Below are positions 61,324 to 64,000 of a DNA stretch of 64,000 nt, piece after piece. Position 1 is the stretch's first letter, and each line of letters opens with the position of its first letter. A program made the translations under genes and the position numbers. The notes under the pieces are model-generated. The model was not told the origin of the DNA, searched no databases, and worked only from the letters and a program-made list of their open reading frames with translations. This DNA comes from Chitinophagaceae bacterium (GTDB lineage: Bacteria; Bacteroidota; Bacteroidia; Chitinophagales; Chitinophagaceae), in assembly GCA_947451935.1 (NCBI GenBank), contig CANGBH010000001.1, positions 1 through 64,000 of the forward strand, in the 5' to 3' direction.

Positions 61324-62567
61324 TGCCTTAACACTAAAGGAATTTCAATTCCATCTTCAACTTGGTTGTTCTCTAAAATACTTGCTAATATTCTAGGTAA
61401 TGCCAAAGAACTTCCATTCAGGGAATGCAGCAACTCTGGTTTTCCTTGTTTATCCTTTGATCTAATTTTTAGTCGATTGGTTTGAAATGCTTCAAAATTA
61501 GACACTGAGCTAACCTCTAGCCATCGTTGTTGTGCTGTGCTGTATACTTCAAAATCATAGGTAAGTGCAGATGCAAAACTCATATCACCTCCGCATAAGC
61601 GTAATATCCTATAAGGCAAGCCTAGGGACTGAATTAACTTCTCTACGTGCTCAACCATTTCATCAAGTACTACATAACTATATTCTGCCTCTGTTAAATA
61701 AACAATCTCCACTTTATCAAACTGATGCACTCTATTCAATCCACGAACATCTTTCCCAAAACTTCCTGCTTCCCTTCTAAAACAAGGTGTATAGGCAGTC
61801 ATCTTTATGGGTAAATCAGTCTGAGCAATTATTTCGTCGCGGTAAATATTTGTAATGGGGACTTCCGCTGTGGGAATAAGATAGAAATTATCTGCGGGCA
61901 TGTAATACATCTGTCCCTCTTTATCCGGAAGTTGACCAGTTCCGTATGCAGAGGCCTCATTAACCATCAAAGGGGGAAGATATTCAATATAGCCAGCAGC
62001 AGTATTGTAATCGAGGAAATATTGAATCAATGCACGTTGGAGCTTTGCACCACGGCCTTTATACAAAGGGAATCCACTTCCTGTAATTTTTACGCCAGTC
62101 TGAAAATCAACCAAGTCGTATTTTGTAATCAAATCCCAATGTGGCAAGGCAGCTGCGTGTAAGGTAGGGATAGCGCCTGATGTCCGAACAACTTCATTAT
62201 CCTCAGGACTCTTACCAGTTGGAACTATCTCTGCTGGAAGGTTTGGCAAACGAACAAGATTAGCATTGACTAGTTGTTCGCAGTTAGCCAGTTCCGCAGC
62301 AATCTTTTCAATGCTTTCCTTCAATGCAGAAACTTCGGACTTCTTCGCCTCAGCTTCATCTTTAAGACCTTGCCCAACTAACATTCCAATTGCTTTTGAA
62401 GCTGCATTTCGTTGAGCTAATAAATCATCTGACTGGATCTGAAGTTTGCGACGCTGTTCATCCAAGGATATGATTTGATCTACCAATTCAAATTCTGAAA
62501 AGTTCTTCTTTTTCAAACCAGCAATTACTATGTCTCTGTTGTTTCGAATAAAGCCTAGCTGAAGCAT
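61296..62567 (-). CDS. serS: Seryl-tRNA synthetase
   Basis: MLQLGFIRNNRDIVIAGLKKKNF, PTAEVPITNIYRDEI, TPCFRREAGSFGKDVRGLNRVHQFDKVE; start 62567 preferred over 62585. Confidence 0.96.
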   Translation of the reverse strand: MLQLGFIRNNRDIVIAGLKKKNFSEFELVDQIISLDEQRRKLQIQSDDLLAQRNAASKAIGMLVGQGLKDEAEAKKSEVSALKESIEKIAAELANCEQLVNANLVRLPNLPAEIVPTGKSPEDNEVVRTSGAIPTLHAAALPHWDLITKYDLVDFQTGVKITGSGFPLYKGRGAKLQRALIQYFLDYNTAAGYIEYLPPLMVNEASAYGTGQLPDKEGQMYYMPADNFYLIPTAEVPITNIYRDEIIAQTDLPIKMTAYTPCFRREAGSFGKDVRGLNRVHQFDKVEIVYLTEAEYSYVVLDEMVEHVEKLIQSLGLPYRILRLCGGDMSFASALTYDFEVYSTAQQRWLEVSSVSNFEAFQTNRLKIRSKDKQGKPELLHSLNGSSLALPRILASILENNQVEDGIEIPLVLRHYFGADKIS

Positions 62568-62582
62568 ACTCCCTTTTTTTTG

Positions 62583-62590
62583 CAAAGATA
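62583..62590 (-). promoter_or_regulatory. Candidate serS -7 box
   Basis: Reverse strand TATCTTTG, exact TAnnTTTG, 15 nt before ATG 62567. Confidence 0.55.
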
Positions 62591-62661
62591 GGCAAAGGAC
62601 GTGAGTGAATTGAATAGCCGGAATCTAGCTTTGGATGAAATATCTTAATTAGCTTTGCGCT

Positions 62662-63006
62662 ATGATGACGTCTGATGATTTGCAAGTAAGGTGGTGGAAG
62701 CTAGAACAAAAGCTCATGGATAAATTTGGCAAAAAGCCAGACCTAGAATCCATTCTTTTTTTAATTGGCGTTCAAGAGGTTGGAGGTGCTGGACATGCCT
62801 TCACTAAGGAGCAAAAACAAGACCTAATGCATGTTGCGGTATGCACCATTCTTTCGGCAAGTGGATATTATGAACATGAAGGTTGGGATGAAGATGGATG
62901 GCCACATTTTAAACAGCTCAAAGAAATAAGTCAGATGGACCTTATCCAGCAGGAAAATTTTATGAAAGACCACGTTCTTTTGTATTTTTCGAATCAGGAA
63001 TTCTAA
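62662..63006 (+). CDS. Conserved hypothetical protein, 114 aa
   Basis: Intact ORF MMTSDDLQVRWWKLEQKLMDKFGKKPDLESILFLIGVQEVGGAG..., plausible codon usage, no clear family. Confidence 0.65.
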   Translation: MMTSDDLQVRWWKLEQKLMDKFGKKPDLESILFLIGVQEVGGAGHAFTKEQKQDLMHVAVCTILSASGYYEHEGWDEDGWPHFKQLKEISQMDLIQQENFMKDHVLLYFSNQEF

Positions 63007-63068
63007 CCTCCGTAATTCAGCTCGACAAAAAATAGCCTTCTATTTAACTAATTGATTTAGGCAAGAGA

Positions 63069-64000
63069 TTAGCTTAATTCCTGCAAGGCATTATCGATTA
63101 TATTCACAGCCCTTTGTAATTCCTCACGATTTATAATTAATGCAGGAGAAAGTTGAATAACATTCCCTCCAGAAACTTTGAAGTTCATTCCATGCTTTAA
63201 TGCATAGTACATCACTTTCTCTGCAAGATCACAATCCTTCTCCATCGTTGTTCTGTCGGTTACTAGTTCAATTGCCCATAATAAACCAATGCCTCTAACA
63301 TCGCCAATGGCTGAATGAGCACTATACAACTTCAACAATTGTTCGTTCATGAACTCTTGATCAGAGACTACTTTTTCAATTATCTTATTGTCCTCTAAAA
63401 ACTCCAACATAGCAAGTCCTGCAGCCGCACCTAAAGGATTTTTCTCAAAGGTATAATGGCCAAGTGCAATATCTGAAGCGATATTATATTCCTCCTTGGT
63501 TACGATACCCGCCATCGGGATTATCCCGGCACCCATTCCTTTACCTAAGCAAACAATATCTGGCACAATACCGAAATGTTCAAAGGCAAACATAGCCCCA
63601 GTTCTTCCGAATGCAATTGGAATTTCATCCAAAATCAATAGCACTCCATATTGAGTACATATCTCCCTAATCCGCTTCCAGTATGATTTAGAAGAAACAA
63701 TAACATCTGTATTTCTGACTGTCTCAGCAATAAACGCACCAATACTCTTGTCATTTTTTAGAACTTCCTCTAGCTCATTAGCTTCGGCAAGACTATCCTG
63801 ATTAGCGTTTACACCTAGCGCAGTTTTAGGCTGAGAAATATTTATGGTATCGGGAAATTCTCCCATGTACTTTTTAAATTGTTCTTCTCCTCCTGCTGCA
63901 ATTGCATCTATTGAAGCGCCGTGAAATGAATCATGCAATGAAACGATTTTTTGCTTCCCTGTAACCACCCTAGCCAACTTAAGTGCCATACCAATTGCAC
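63069..64000 (-). CDS. Class-III (PLP-dependent) aminotransferase family protein, 5' part outside the window
   Basis: LILDEIPIAFGRTGAMFAFEHFGIVPDIVCLGKGMGAGIIPMAGIV, HYTFEKNPLGAAAGLAMLEFL; reading frame open to the window end. Confidence 0.88.
   Translation of the reverse strand, partial: AIGMALKLARVVTGKQKIVSLHDSFHGASIDAIAAGGEEQFKKYMGEFPDTINISQPKTALGVNANQDSLAEANELEEVLKNDKSIGAFIAETVRNTDVIVSSKSYWKRIREICTQYGVLLILDEIPIAFGRTGAMFAFEHFGIVPDIVCLGKGMGAGIIPMAGIVTKEEYNIASDIALGHYTFEKNPLGAAAGLAMLEFLEDNKIIEKVVSDQEFMNEQLLKLYSAHSAIGDVRGIGLLWAIELVTDRTTMEKDCDLAEKVMYYALKHGMNFKVSGGNVIQLSPALIINREELQRAVNIIDNALQELS

Overview
This 64 kb AT-rich window looks like an ordinary chromosomal segment from a Bacteroidota bacterium, probably Chitinophagaceae/Sphingobacteriia-like; that placement is inferred from gene content, TAnnTTTG promoter boxes and TonB/IPT-TIG proteins. 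It is mostly core genes: tsaE (partial), copA-like ATPase, recQ, ruvB, leuS, ftsX-DUF3098-uppP, ruvC, greA, rsmA, pdxA, atpB-E-F-H-A, an MsbA-like exporter, a PhoB/PhoR-like pair, a TonB receptor plus IPT/TIG lipoprotein, rfbA, galE, an ECF sigma module, mreB-mreC-mreD-mrdA-rodA, purD, a POT transporter, an AlkB-like monooxygenase, serS and a partial class-III aminotransferase. By eye I found no CRISPR array, rRNA, tRNA, transposase or recognisable defence island. The best candidates for something undescribed are: (i) a secreted 728-aa protein with a C-terminal caspase-hemoglobinase-fold-like His/Cys dyad, apparently co-transcribed with an ABC exporter; (ii) a secreted transglutaminase-like protein behind phoBR carrying an in-frame G8 tract; (iii) tandem hairpins with similar loops between atpE and atpF; (iv) overlapping divergent promoters for ruvC and a flippase-like gene with an apparent non-ATG start; (v) an ECF-sigma / YF-repeat protein / Spy-like module. 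All family calls come from reading motifs; no database search was run.
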